Shown here: piece by piece, positions 1 to 8,020 of the stretch
Numbering within the stretch: the stretch's first letter is position 1
Layout of the letters: each line of letters starts with the position of its first letter
Made by a program: the position numbers and the translations under genes
Assembly: GCF_042651425.1 (NCBI RefSeq)
Contig: NZ_JBHSCW010000001.1
Span: 744,001-808,000, forward strand
Source: Fodinicurvata halophila
Lineage (GTDB): Bacteria; Pseudomonadota; Alphaproteobacteria; Kiloniellales; DSM-21159
Reading direction: 5' to 3'
Length of the DNA stretch: 64,000 bases
Notes under the pieces: generated by a model
Told to the model about the DNA's origin: nothing
The model's database searches: none
The model's input: the letters and a program-made list of their open reading frames with translations, nothing else

Positions 1-1
1 G

Positions 2-1165
2 ACGAACGGCAAGGGCTCGGTGCTGGCCATGCTGCGCGCCATGCTGGAAGCGGCCGAGCGGCGCGTCCATGTCTACACCTCACCCCATCTGGCACGTTTC
101 CATGAACGCATTCGCCTGAGCGGGGAGCTGATCTCGGAACCGGAGCTGCTGGCCCTGCTGGAGGAATGTGAGCAGGCCAACGGCGAAACGCCCATCACCT
201 TCTTCGAGATCACGACGGCCGCGGCCTTCCTGGCATTCGCCCGCCAGCCTGCAGATGTCCTGCTTCTGGAAGTCGGCCTGGGCGGCCGGCTGGATGCCAC
301 CAACGTGATCGACACCCCGGAACTGACCATCATCACCCCGGTCTCCATGGACCACATGCAGTACCTGGGGGACAGCCTGGAGGCGATCGCCCGGGAGAAG
401 GCGGGCATTCTCAAGCCAGGGGTTCCAGCCGTCATTGGCCTGCAGCAGCCCGAGGCGCTCGAGGTCATTGAACGCCGTGCCCTGGAAGTCGGCGCACCCC
501 TGATCGTCCAGAGCCGCGATTTCCACGTTCAGGAAACGGGCGAAGTCATGGTGTTCCGGATGGGTGACGAGCTGAGTCATTGGCCGCGCCCTTCGCTGCC
601 CGGTCCGCACCAGGTCGAGAATGCTGGCATGGCGCTCGCCGCGGCCCGGGGCCTGGCCACCTTCCTGCCCGAAGACGCAGCGGTTGCCTCCGGCCTGCGC
701 CGGGCCAGCTGGGGCGCACGCCTGCAGCACTTGCAGGAGGGTCCTCTGCCGCGGACCTTGCCGGCTGACTGGGAACTCTGGCTGGATGGCGGGCACAACG
801 CCGCGGCCGGCGCTGCCTTGGCGCGGGCCTTGACCGACTGGCCTGGCGATGGCCGGGAAAAACCATTGGATCTTGTCTACGGCATGCTGAACAGCAAGAC
901 AGCCGAGGCCTTTCTGGCGCCCCTGGCACCTTTGACCCGCCGTCTCAGGGCCGTGGAGATCCCGGGCGAGCCCAACTCCCTGTCGGCAGACGCAGCGGCC
1001 GGGCATGCCCGCAGTTGCGGCTTCGAGGCGGCCCCTGCAGAAACCGTGCAGGAGGCGTTGCAGGCACTCGTCCAGGCCGCCGACAGGCCGGGCCGCATCC
1101 TCATCTGCGGTTCGCTTTACCTGGCCGGCGCCGTGCTGCGCGACAACGAACGCGAAGAGGTCTGA
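2..1165 (+). CDS. folC: Bifunctional folylpolyglutamate synthase / dihydrofolate synthase (5' end truncated)
   Basis: ATP-dependent ligase that adds glutamate to dihydropteroate and folates in the cytoplasm. The reading frame is open from base 2, so the true start lies upstream of the window. The first visible residues, TNGKGS, are the family P-loop, so only a short N-terminal piece is missing. Further Mur-ligase-type signatures follow: GLGGRLDATNVID in the central domain and DGGHN (usually DGAHN) in the C-terminal domain. The stop codon overlaps the tspO start as TGATG, indicating translational coupling. Family assignment is secure from the motifs. Confidence 0.95.
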   Translation, partial: TNGKGSVLAMLRAMLEAAERRVHVYTSPHLARFHERIRLSGELISEPELLALLEECEQANGETPITFFEITTAAAFLAFARQPADVLLLEVGLGGRLDATNVIDTPELTIITPVSMDHMQYLGDSLEAIAREKAGILKPGVPAVIGLQQPEALEVIERRALEVGAPLIVQSRDFHVQETGEVMVFRMGDELSHWPRPSLPGPHQVENAGMALAAARGLATFLPEDAAVASGLRRASWGARLQHLQEGPLPRTLPADWELWLDGGHNAAAGAALARALTDWPGDGREKPLDLVYGMLNSKTAEAFLAPLAPLTRRLRAVEIPGEPNSLSADAAAGHARSCGFEAAPAETVQEALQALVQAADRPGRILICGSLYLAGAVLRDNEREEV

Positions 1166-1644
1166 TGGAACGCTCCCGCAGGCACACCCTGATGCTGCTC
1201 GCCTTTCTCGTGCTCACCCTGGCGGTGGGCCAGATCGGCAGCCTGCCGACCCGTACGGCACTGGACAGCTGGTATCCGGACCTGGCCAAGCCGGCCTTCA
1301 CGCCGCCGGATCTGGCCTTTCCCATCGTCTGGAACCTGCTCTACGTCATGATGGCGGTGGCGGCCTGGCTGGTCTGGCGCCGCAGCGGCTGGGCAAGAGC
1401 CAAGGGGGCGCTGGGCCTCTGGGGCCTGCAGCTGGCCCTCAACCTGGCCTGGACCTATCTCTTCTTCGGTCTGCGCAGTCCGGGCCTCGCCCTGCTGGAA
1501 GCCGGCGGGCTGTTCCTTGTCCTCGTGGCCACCCTCGTGGCCGTTGACCGGCACAGCCGCACCGCGGCCTGGCTGCTTGTGCCCTACCTTCTCTGGACCG
1601 TCTACGCGATCGCGCTCACCTTCGAGATCTGGCGCCTGAACTGA
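1165..1644 (+). CDS. tspO: TspO/MBR family tryptophan-rich sensory protein
   Basis: A 159-residue integral membrane protein with about five hydrophobic segments, the usual size of TspO. Aromatic signatures of the family are present: SWYPDLAKPAFTPP near residue 30, followed by FPIVWNLLY, and LNLAWTYLFFGLRSP in the middle. Family members bind tetrapyrroles and affect porphyrin and stress responses; the role here is inferred from family only. ATG at 1165 is chosen because it overlaps the folC stop codon by one base. It probably shares the folC transcript. Confidence 0.9.
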   Translation: MERSRRHTLMLLAFLVLTLAVGQIGSLPTRTALDSWYPDLAKPAFTPPDLAFPIVWNLLYVMMAVAAWLVWRRSGWARAKGALGLWGLQLALNLAWTYLFFGLRSPGLALLEAGGLFLVLVATLVAVDRHSRTAAWLLVPYLLWTVYAIALTFEIWRLN

Positions 1645-1651
1645 AAACGTC

Positions 1652-2200
1652 TCAGGAGACCTGACGCACGCCCGCGGCCGCGCGCTCTTCCCCCGGCAAG
1701 GCCGCGCTTTCCTCGCGGCCGATGAGACCCTGAACGCCGTCCAGGGCCCCGGGCTTCAGCTCCAGCACCTGGAAGCGCGGCGGATCGACCGGACCGGGCA
1801 GGATCAGGCCATAACTCACCGCGGACTGGAACCCGAAGGGTTCGTAATAGGCGGGATCGCCCACCACCACGCAGGCGCTATGGCCCTGTTTCCGGGCCTC
1901 GGTCAGGCTGTGATAGACCAGCCCCTTGCCGATGCCGCGACCCTGTTGCGCCGGCTCCACGGCCAGGGGTCCCAGCAGGATGGCGGGATGATCGGCAATG
2001 CGGATCGGCCAATAGCGAATGGAGGCCAACAGGCTGTCGTCCTCGTGGACCGCGACGAAGGAAAGCGCCGTCACCGGCCGGATCCCTTCGCGCAGCCGAT
2101 AGACCGTCTTGCCATGGCGGTCATGACCGAAGGTCCGGTCCAGCAGGGGGTCGATCAGGGGCCCGTCCACGGGCCGTTCAGGCATGAATTGATGAGTCAT
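1652..2200 (-). CDS. GNAT family N-acetyltransferase (YhbS-like)
   Basis: A 182-residue single-domain acetyltransferase of the COG3153/YhbS type. The acetyl-CoA pyrophosphate-binding motif is visible as LAVEPAQQGRGIGKGL, and DPAYYEPFGFQSA is the C-terminal signature of this subgroup. The substrate cannot be told from sequence. The frame is open further upstream, but that extension is arginine-rich and unlike the family, so the ATG at 2200 is preferred; no strong ribosome-binding site is seen, and ATG at 2185 is an alternative. It converges on tspO with only 7 bases between stop codons. Confidence 0.85.
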   Translation of the reverse strand: MTHQFMPERPVDGPLIDPLLDRTFGHDRHGKTVYRLREGIRPVTALSFVAVHEDDSLLASIRYWPIRIADHPAILLGPLAVEPAQQGRGIGKGLVYHSLTEARKQGHSACVVVGDPAYYEPFGFQSAVSYGLILPGPVDPPRFQVLELKPGALDGVQGLIGREESAALPGEERAAAGVRQVS

Positions 2201-2443
2201 TTGGAAACAATCCGTTCGAACAAACACATGAAGCCAGGAGAGACTTGGCCCCGGAGCTTTCCTCCGGCGGCCCGCCGGTCGTTCACCGGCTATCCCTTCG
2301 TCGTTCGAACGTCGCAAACATCTCGTAACCTCTTGTTCACGCACAAGGCTTGACTTTCCAGTCCTATAGCACGCCTTCGTGGCAGAATCCACCGAAAGAC
2401 AGACCGGCCCGCCTGCCTCACTGCCCTGCGCGGCGGACGTCGC

Positions 2444-3370
2444 TCAAACACTAGCGCAGAGATCACGGTCCCAGGAGGGCTCGGTCCCGAAGCAGCTCGC
2501 CAGATAGTCGATGAAAACCCGCACCTTGGGCGAAAGGTGTCGTCCGGCGGGATAGACGGCATTCACCGCCCCCAGTCCACCGTCGATCCAATCCGGCAGG
2601 ACAGCGACCAGGCGTCCCGCCTGCAGGTCCGGGCCGGCGATGAAGGTCGGCAGGTAGGCGATTCCCAGACCGGCCACGGCTGCACAACGGATGGCTTCCC
2701 CGTTGTTGAGGCGCACCCGCCCGTTGACCCGCACGCTGCGCTCGCCCTCCGAGCCGTTCAATCGCCAGGTATCGCCCGAAGCCTGGTAGCTGTAGAGCAG
2801 GCAGGAATGCGCCGCCAGGGATTCCGGGCTCTGGGGCGTGCCGTGCCGTTCCAGATACGAGGGCGCGGCACAGAGGATGCGGCGATTGGGTGCCAAACGC
2901 CGGGCAATCAGGCTGGAGTCCGCCAGCACCCCGACCCGGATCGCCAGGTCGTAGCCTTCCTCCACCAGGTCAACAACGCGGTCCTCGAACGCGGCGTCCA
3001 GGTCGATTTCCGGATAGCGTTCCAGGAACGCCGGCAACAGCGGCGCCACCTGCAGGATGCCGAAGGACATGGGCAGGTTGACGCGCAGGGTTCCGCGCGG
3101 CGCGTCGGTCAGGCGATGCACGGCCTGGCTGGCGGCCTCCGCCTCGTTCAGCATGCGCCGGCAGCCCTCGTAATAGGCCCGGCCCGCCTCGGTGAGAGAG
3201 AGCTTGCGAGTCGTCCGGTTCAGCAGGCGCGTGCCCAGTGACTCCTCCAGCCGTGAGACCGTCTTGGATACCGCGGACTTGGACAGGTTGAGCGTACGTG
3301 CGGCGCCCGAGAAGCTGCCGCTTTCGACGACATTCACGAAAACCGCCATGGCCGGAAGGGATTCGAACAT
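2444..3370 (-). CDS. LysR family transcriptional regulator
   Basis: A 308-residue LysR-type regulator: N-terminal winged helix-turn-helix (residues 1-60, with SFSGAARTLNLSKSAVSKTV as the recognition region) and a periplasmic-binding-protein-like effector domain. It resembles the large CrgA/PA-type subgroup of LysR proteins that often regulate adjacent oxidoreductases. It is divergent from wrbA across a 155-base intergenic region that contains a dyad resembling a LysR box, so control of the wrbA/pirin/GST genes is a reasonable inference. The effector is unknown. Confidence 0.92.
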   Translation of the reverse strand: MFESLPAMAVFVNVVESGSFSGAARTLNLSKSAVSKTVSRLEESLGTRLLNRTTRKLSLTEAGRAYYEGCRRMLNEAEAASQAVHRLTDAPRGTLRVNLPMSFGILQVAPLLPAFLERYPEIDLDAAFEDRVVDLVEEGYDLAIRVGVLADSSLIARRLAPNRRILCAAPSYLERHGTPQSPESLAAHSCLLYSYQASGDTWRLNGSEGERSVRVNGRVRLNNGEAIRCAAVAGLGIAYLPTFIAGPDLQAGRLVAVLPDWIDGGLGAVNAVYPAGRHLSPKVRVFIDYLASCFGTEPSWDRDLCASV

Positions 3371-3391
3371 CAGGGAGTCCGCTGCTTTTCT

Positions 3392-3408
3392 GTTTCTTTA
3401 AAGGAAAC
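3392..3408. promoter_or_regulatory. Candidate LysR operator between lysR and wrbA
   Basis: GTTTC and GAAAC form an inverted repeat around a 7-base centre (TTTAAAG), and a T-N11-A spacing fits inside it. It lies 22 bases upstream of the lysR start and 118 bases upstream of wrbA, where an autoregulatory LysR site is expected. The match is by shape only; binding is inferred. Confidence 0.4.
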
Positions 3409-3525
3409 GATTATATGAATTTTTCCACTCTTATCACACCTGAGGAAACAGAGCATATATGGACCACGTCACGCAAGGTAGAGACGCACACGATAACTCC
3501 CCCTGCAGCCCGAACGGAGGCACAG

Positions 3526-4131
3526 ATGACCAAGGTTCTCATTCTCTACTACTCCAGCTACGGTCACATAGAAACCATGGCCAAGGCCGTGGCGGAAGGC
3601 GTGAAGGAAGTTCCGGGCGCCGAGGCGACGCTCAAGCGCGTGGCTGAGCTCGTGCCTGAAGAGGTCCGCAAGGAGTCCGGATACAAGCAGGATCAGGCCG
3701 GTGATATACTGGAGGACGTCAACGAGCTGGCCGACTACGATGCCATCATCGTTGGCACGCCGACCCGTTTCGGTAACATGACCAGCCAGATGCGCAACTT
3801 CTGGGACAAGACCGGCGGACTCTGGTTCAACGGCACGCTGATCGGCAAGGTGGGCAGTGCCTTCACCTCCACCGCCACCCAGCACGGCGGGCAGGAAACG
3901 ACGCTGACCTCCACCCAGACGACGCTGATGCACCATGGCATGGTCATCGTCGGCGTGCCTTACAGCTGCGCCGAGATCATGAACATGAACGAGATCACGG
4001 GCGGCACACCCTATGGTGCCAGCACCCTGGCGGACGGCGACGGCAGCCGCCAGCCCAGCGAAAACGAGCTGGCCATCGCGCGATTCCAGGGTCGCCATGT
4101 GACCGGGATCGCCCAGAAGTTGCACGGATAA
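3526..4131 (+). CDS. wrbA: NAD(P)H:quinone oxidoreductase, WrbA type IV
   Basis: Flavodoxin-fold FMN enzyme that reduces quinones by two electrons, protecting against redox cycling. The 201-residue length matches the family (about 198-200). The N-terminal FMN phosphate loop reads YYSSYGHIETMA, and GTPTRFGNMTSQMRNFWDKT is the characteristic flavin-binding and tetramer-interface region. ATG at 3526 is chosen because GGAGG lies five bases upstream and the protein aligns from MTKVLI; the frame is open upstream but that part is unlike the family. It is followed by a pirin and a hydroquinone reductase, suggesting a quinone-stress operon. Confidence 0.95.
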   Translation: MTKVLILYYSSYGHIETMAKAVAEGVKEVPGAEATLKRVAELVPEEVRKESGYKQDQAGDILEDVNELADYDAIIVGTPTRFGNMTSQMRNFWDKTGGLWFNGTLIGKVGSAFTSTATQHGGQETTLTSTQTTLMHHGMVIVGVPYSCAEIMNMNEITGGTPYGASTLADGDGSRQPSENELAIARFQGRHVTGIAQKLHG

Positions 4132-4178
4132 GGGAAACCGCACGGCGGGAAGCGGCCGTGCCACGAGGAGATACGGTC

Positions 4179-4898
4179 ATGATCGAAGCACGCCCCTTCG
4201 AGAATCTGGGTCATTTCGAGAATGCCTGGCTGAATGCCAACTATCACTTCAGCTTCGCCAACTACCGTAATCCCTCGCGCATGGGTGTCGGACCCCTGCG
4301 CGTCTGGAACGACGATACCGTCGCGCCAGGCCAGGGGTTCGACATGCATGGCCATCGCGACATGGAGATCATCACCTATATCCGCGAAGGGGCGATCACG
4401 CACCAAGACCACCTGGGCAACGAAGGACGCACCGAAGCGGGCGACATCCAGGTCATGTCGGCGGGCAAGGGCATCCTGCACGCCGAGTACAACCAGGAGG
4501 ACAGGCCGACAACCCTGTTCCAGATCTGGATTCTGCCCAACAAGGCTCACGTTCAGCCGCGCTGGGAAACCCGCCGCTTCCCCCGGGAGGATCGGGCCGG
4601 CGAACTGGTGGCCCTGGCCTCGGGCCGCGGCCATGACGGAGCCCTGGTCATTCATCAGGATGCCGCTCTCTTCGGCAGTCTGCTGAAGACGGGCCAGACC
4701 CTGGACGTCGAGCTCGAACCGGGACGCCAGGCCTATCTGGTGCTGGCCACCGGCCGGGTGGAGGTCCAGGATGACAGCGCCGCCTCACAGACGCTGAAGG
4801 CGCGGGACGGCGCCCACATCGCCGAGACCGGAAGACTGCGCATTGCCGCGCAGGAAGACAGCGAACTTCTGCTCGCCGACCTGCCGGAGGCGTTCTGA
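4179..4898 (+). CDS. Pirin family protein (YhaK-like bicupin)
   Basis: A 239-residue pirin/quercetinase-like bicupin. The metal-binding strand MHGHRDMEIITY and the SAGKGILHAEYN segment carry the expected His ligands of the N-terminal cupin. Some relatives act as quercetin 2,3-dioxygenases, others as redox-sensitive regulators, so the biochemical role is open. ATG at 4179 follows a GAGGAG ribosome site by eight bases and is preferred to the GTG at 4158. It sits between wrbA and a quinone reductase, consistent with aromatic or quinone stress. Confidence 0.9.
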   Translation: MIEARPFENLGHFENAWLNANYHFSFANYRNPSRMGVGPLRVWNDDTVAPGQGFDMHGHRDMEIITYIREGAITHQDHLGNEGRTEAGDIQVMSAGKGILHAEYNQEDRPTTLFQIWILPNKAHVQPRWETRRFPREDRAGELVALASGRGHDGALVIHQDAALFGSLLKTGQTLDVELEPGRQAYLVLATGRVEVQDDSAASQTLKARDGAHIAETGRLRIAAQEDSELLLADLPEAF

Positions 4899-4940
4899 GC
4901 CCCGTCCGGTGGAGCGGAAACGAAGGAAAGGACTTCAGGT

Positions 4941-5912
4941 ATGGGACTTCTGATCGACGGCCAATGGCATGACAAGTGGTACGACACCGACAAGCACGGT
5001 GGGCGTTTCCAGCGCGACGCCAGTGCCTTTCGCAACTGGATCACGGCCGACGGCAGTCCCGGTCCCTCGGGCGAAGGCGGCTTCAAGGCCGAACCCGAGC
5101 GCTATCATCTCTATGTCTCGCTGGCCTGTCCCTGGGCCCACCGGGTCCTGATCTTCCGCAAGCTGAAGAAGCTGGAGGAACTGCTGCCCGTGTCCATCGT
5201 GCACTGGTACATGGGCGAGAACGGCTGGGAGTTTCGTGAAGAGGACGGTGCGACGGGCGACCCGCTGTTCGGCTATGACTATCTGCACCAGCTCTATACC
5301 CGGGCCAAGCCGGACTATACGGGTCGCGTCACCGTGCCGACCCTCTGGGACAAGCAGAAGGGCACCATCGTCAGCAACGAGTCGGCCGAGATCATCCGCA
5401 TGCTGAATACGGCCTTCGACACCTACACCGACGTCGACCACGATTTCTATCCGCCCGAGCTGCGCGAGGAGATCGATGCCGTGAACGCGCGCGTCTACGA
5501 CACGGTGAACAACGGCGTCTACAAGTCGGGCTTCGCCACCACGCAGCAGGCCTACGAGGAAGCCGTGGTGCCGCTGTTCGAGTCCCTGGATTGGCTGGAG
5601 GAGCGGCTGTCACGCAACCGCTATATTGTGGGCGATCACCTGAGCGAGGCCGACTGGCGGCTGTTCACGACCCTGATCCGCTTCGATCCGGTCTATGTCG
5701 GCCACTTCAAGTGCAACCTGCGCCGGATCGTCGACTACCCCAACCTCTGGGCCTACACCCGTGAACTCTACCAGATGCCGGGCATCGCCGAGACGGTCGA
5801 CCTGCACCACATCAAGCATCACTATTATGTCAGCCACGGCATGATCAATCCGACCGGCGTGGTGCCGAAGGGGCCGATCCTCGACCACATGGCTCCACAC
5901 GGGCGGGGATGA
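4941..5912 (+). CDS. Xi-class glutathione S-transferase / glutathionyl-hydroquinone reductase (YqjG/ECM4-like)
   Basis: A 323-residue enzyme that removes glutathione from glutathionylated hydroquinones. The Xi-class catalytic motif is SLACPWAHR (usual CPWAHR, catalytic Cys), followed by an N-terminal thioredoxin fold with VPTLWD and SNESAEIIRML (glutathione contact), then an all-helical C-terminal domain with SEADWRLFTTLIRFD. The length matches the family. It is 42 bases downstream of the pirin gene on the same strand and probably shares its transcript. Confidence 0.92.
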   Translation: MGLLIDGQWHDKWYDTDKHGGRFQRDASAFRNWITADGSPGPSGEGGFKAEPERYHLYVSLACPWAHRVLIFRKLKKLEELLPVSIVHWYMGENGWEFREEDGATGDPLFGYDYLHQLYTRAKPDYTGRVTVPTLWDKQKGTIVSNESAEIIRMLNTAFDTYTDVDHDFYPPELREEIDAVNARVYDTVNNGVYKSGFATTQQAYEEAVVPLFESLDWLEERLSRNRYIVGDHLSEADWRLFTTLIRFDPVYVGHFKCNLRRIVDYPNLWAYTRELYQMPGIAETVDLHHIKHHYYVSHGMINPTGVVPKGPILDHMAPHGRG

Positions 5913-6011
5913 GCGAGCCTTTCTCGCCCGGAATTTGACGGATGCGGACAGGACAGGACTTGCAGTAAGCTTCCCGGGTCTTCGGCACAGAACATCACGG
6001 GGCTGCATCCA

Positions 6012-6257
6012 ATGACGCTCACCAGGACAGGAAAAGCCGCACTCCAGGTTATCGGCGCCGCGACAGCACTTGTTCTGACCGGATGTGCGGACTCCGGGGG
6101 CTGGGCCGAGGAGCGTGCACCCTACGGGCACATGCCGCCACCGGGCGAATGCAGGGTCTGGTACCCGGACCGTCCGCCCGGACAGCAGCCACCGCCAGGC
6201 CCATGCCACGAGATTCACGAGGACGTGCCGCCGGGAGCGTCGGTTCTGCGCGGCTGA
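6012..6257 (+). CDS. Small proline-rich predicted lipoprotein
   Basis: An 81-residue protein with a short basic N-terminus, a hydrophobic stretch and the lipobox LTGC at about residues 23-26, so it is probably acylated and membrane-anchored. The mature part is rich in Pro and Gly and contains PPPGECRVWYPDRPPGQQPP with a following PGPC. This Cys-flanked motif recurs in short secreted proteobacterial proteins of unknown function (from memory, not checked). No enzymatic domain is visible. It ends 64 bases before the nucleotidase start and could share its transcript. Confidence 0.7.
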   Translation: MTLTRTGKAALQVIGAATALVLTGCADSGGWAEERAPYGHMPPPGECRVWYPDRPPGQQPPPGPCHEIHEDVPPGASVLRG

Positions 6258-6321
6258 CGCGCGCGCAAGGACAGGAGCCTGCCTCTTGCCCCCGCCGGTG
6301 CTTTGCGCCACCTTCAATGCC

Positions 6322-7020
6322 ATGCAGACGAAAGACGTGCCCCAGACCCCGCCGCCGCATCCGCAGCAGGTCGAAACCTGGCTGTTCGACCTGGACAACA
6401 CGCTCTATCCGGCCTCCTGCCGGCTGTTCGACCAGATCGACCGTCGCATGGGCCTGTTCATCGAACAGCGCTTCGGCCTGTCGTCGGAAGCGGCGCGGCA
6501 CATGCAGAAGAGCTTTTTCCATACGCACGGCACCACCCTGCGCGGCCTGATGACGGAGCATGCCGTCGATCCCGCCGATTACCTGGACTTCGTCCATGAC
6601 ATCGATTTGTCGGGTCTGGAGGCCGACTCCCGGCTCGATGCCGCCCTGTCTGCTCTGCCCGGGCGCAAGGTGATCTTCACCAACGCCGATACCGGCCATG
6701 CAGAACGCGTCCTGGACCGCCTGGCGCTTGCACATCATTTCGAGGCCATCTTCGACATCCGGGCGGCCGAGTTCGTGCCCAAGCCGGACGAAGGGCCCTA
6801 CGACCGCCTGCTGGAGAGACACGGCCTCGCCGCAGAGCGCACCGTCTTCTTCGAGGACTCGGCGCGCAACCTGAAGCCCGCCCATGCCCGTGGCATGACC
6901 ACCGTCTGGGTGCGCCACGAAGCCAACTGGAGCGCGCCCCCCGCCGAGGACGACTACATCCACCATCGCACCGACGACCTTACGGCCTGGCTGCAGGCCC
7001 TCCACGCCCGAAACGGCTGA
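6322..7020 (+). CDS. HAD family pyrimidine 5'-nucleotidase (SDT1-like)
   Basis: A 232-residue haloacid-dehalogenase hydrolase. Motif I is FDLDNTLYP (catalytic Asp23, Asp25), motif II is the Thr in VIFTNAD, the motif III Lys is in VPKPD, and motif IV is FFEDSARNLKPA. The helical cap between motifs I and II matches the subgroup annotated as pyrimidine 5'-nucleotidase. ATG at 6322 is chosen because conserved sequence starts shortly afterwards; the frame is open further upstream but overlaps the lipoprotein gene. It lies upstream of dapD. Confidence 0.9.
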   Translation: MQTKDVPQTPPPHPQQVETWLFDLDNTLYPASCRLFDQIDRRMGLFIEQRFGLSSEAARHMQKSFFHTHGTTLRGLMTEHAVDPADYLDFVHDIDLSGLEADSRLDAALSALPGRKVIFTNADTGHAERVLDRLALAHHFEAIFDIRAAEFVPKPDEGPYDRLLERHGLAAERTVFFEDSARNLKPAHARGMTTVWVRHEANWSAPPAEDDYIHHRTDDLTAWLQALHARNG

Positions 7021-7145
7021 CTTCCCTCCCTCTCCGCCGTCGCTAGCTCTGGCGGAGATTGACTTGGACGGGGGGCTGCCGCATCTTCTGCCGCGCCCGT
7101 TCAACCGGCCGGCTGGCCCAACCCGTGAGCAGAGACGTCAAGACA

Positions 7146-8006
7146 ATGCAGACAGAAGACCTGAAGAGCGTCATTGAGAACGCCTGGGAAGAGCGCGACA
7201 AGATCAGCCCCAAGACCGAAGGCGTGGTCCGCGACGGTGTCGAACTGGCCCTGGAAGGCCTCGACAACGGCCGCTTCCGCGTCGCCGAACGCCAGGAGGA
7301 CGGTGCGTGGCAGGTCAACCAATGGCTGAAGAAGGCGGTCCTGCTGTCCTTCCGCCTGAACGACATGACGGTGATGCCGGGCGGCCCACGCGACGTGAAT
7401 CACGGCGAGGCCGTGTGGTTCGACAAGGTTCCCTCCAAGTTTGCCGGCTGGACCGAAGAGCACTTCCGCGAAGCCGGCTTCCGTGCGGTCCCCAACTGCA
7501 TTGTGCGCCGCTCCGCCCATATCGCCTCCGACGTCGTGCTCATGCCGTCTTTCGTGAATGTCGGCGCCTACGTGGACAGCGGCACCATGGTGGATACCTG
7601 GGCCACCATCGGCTCCTGCGCCCAGATCGGAAAGAATTGTCACATCTCCGGGGGCGCCGGCATCGGCGGCGTGCTTGAGCCGTTGCAGGCTAACCCCGTG
7701 GTCATCGAGGACGGCGTCTTCGTCGGTGCCCGCTCCGAAGTCGCCGAGGGCGTCATCGTGCGCGAGGGCTCGGTGCTCTCCATGGGCGTCTACCTCGGCG
7801 CCTCCACCACCATCATCAATCGCGAGACCGGGGAAAAATTCCGCGGGGAGGTGCCCTCCTACTCGGTGGTGGTGCCCGGATCCATGGCCGGCAAGCCGCT
7901 GCCGGACGGCTCGCCCGGGCCCAGCCTCTACTGCGCGGTGATCGTCAAGCGCGTGGACGAGGGGACGCGGGCCAAGACCTCGATCAACGAGCTGCTGCGC
8001 ACCTGA
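7146..8006 (+). CDS. dapD: 2,3,4,5-tetrahydropyridine-2,6-dicarboxylate N-succinyltransferase
   Basis: Transfers succinyl from succinyl-CoA to tetrahydrodipicolinate in the succinylase branch of lysine/meso-diaminopimelate synthesis. The 286-residue protein has an N-terminal helical domain, then left-handed beta-helix hexapeptide repeats from about residue 125 (VLMPSFVNVGAYVDSGTMV and onward, including GSCAQIGKNCHISGGAGIGG). ATG at 7146 gives the family-typical N-terminus MQTEDLKSVIENAWEER. dapE follows 14 bases after its stop, forming a two-step operon. Confidence 0.97.
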   Translation: MQTEDLKSVIENAWEERDKISPKTEGVVRDGVELALEGLDNGRFRVAERQEDGAWQVNQWLKKAVLLSFRLNDMTVMPGGPRDVNHGEAVWFDKVPSKFAGWTEEHFREAGFRAVPNCIVRRSAHIASDVVLMPSFVNVGAYVDSGTMVDTWATIGSCAQIGKNCHISGGAGIGGVLEPLQANPVVIEDGVFVGARSEVAEGVIVREGSVLSMGVYLGASTTIINRETGEKFRGEVPSYSVVVPGSMAGKPLPDGSPGPSLYCAVIVKRVDEGTRAKTSINELLRT

Positions 8007-8020
8007 GGCCGGGGGCCGTC

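Noticed and set aside
3298..3525. N-terminal extension of wrbA
   Set aside because: The frame is open upstream, but GGAGG and the family N-terminus place the start at 3526, and the extension overlaps the lysR gene.
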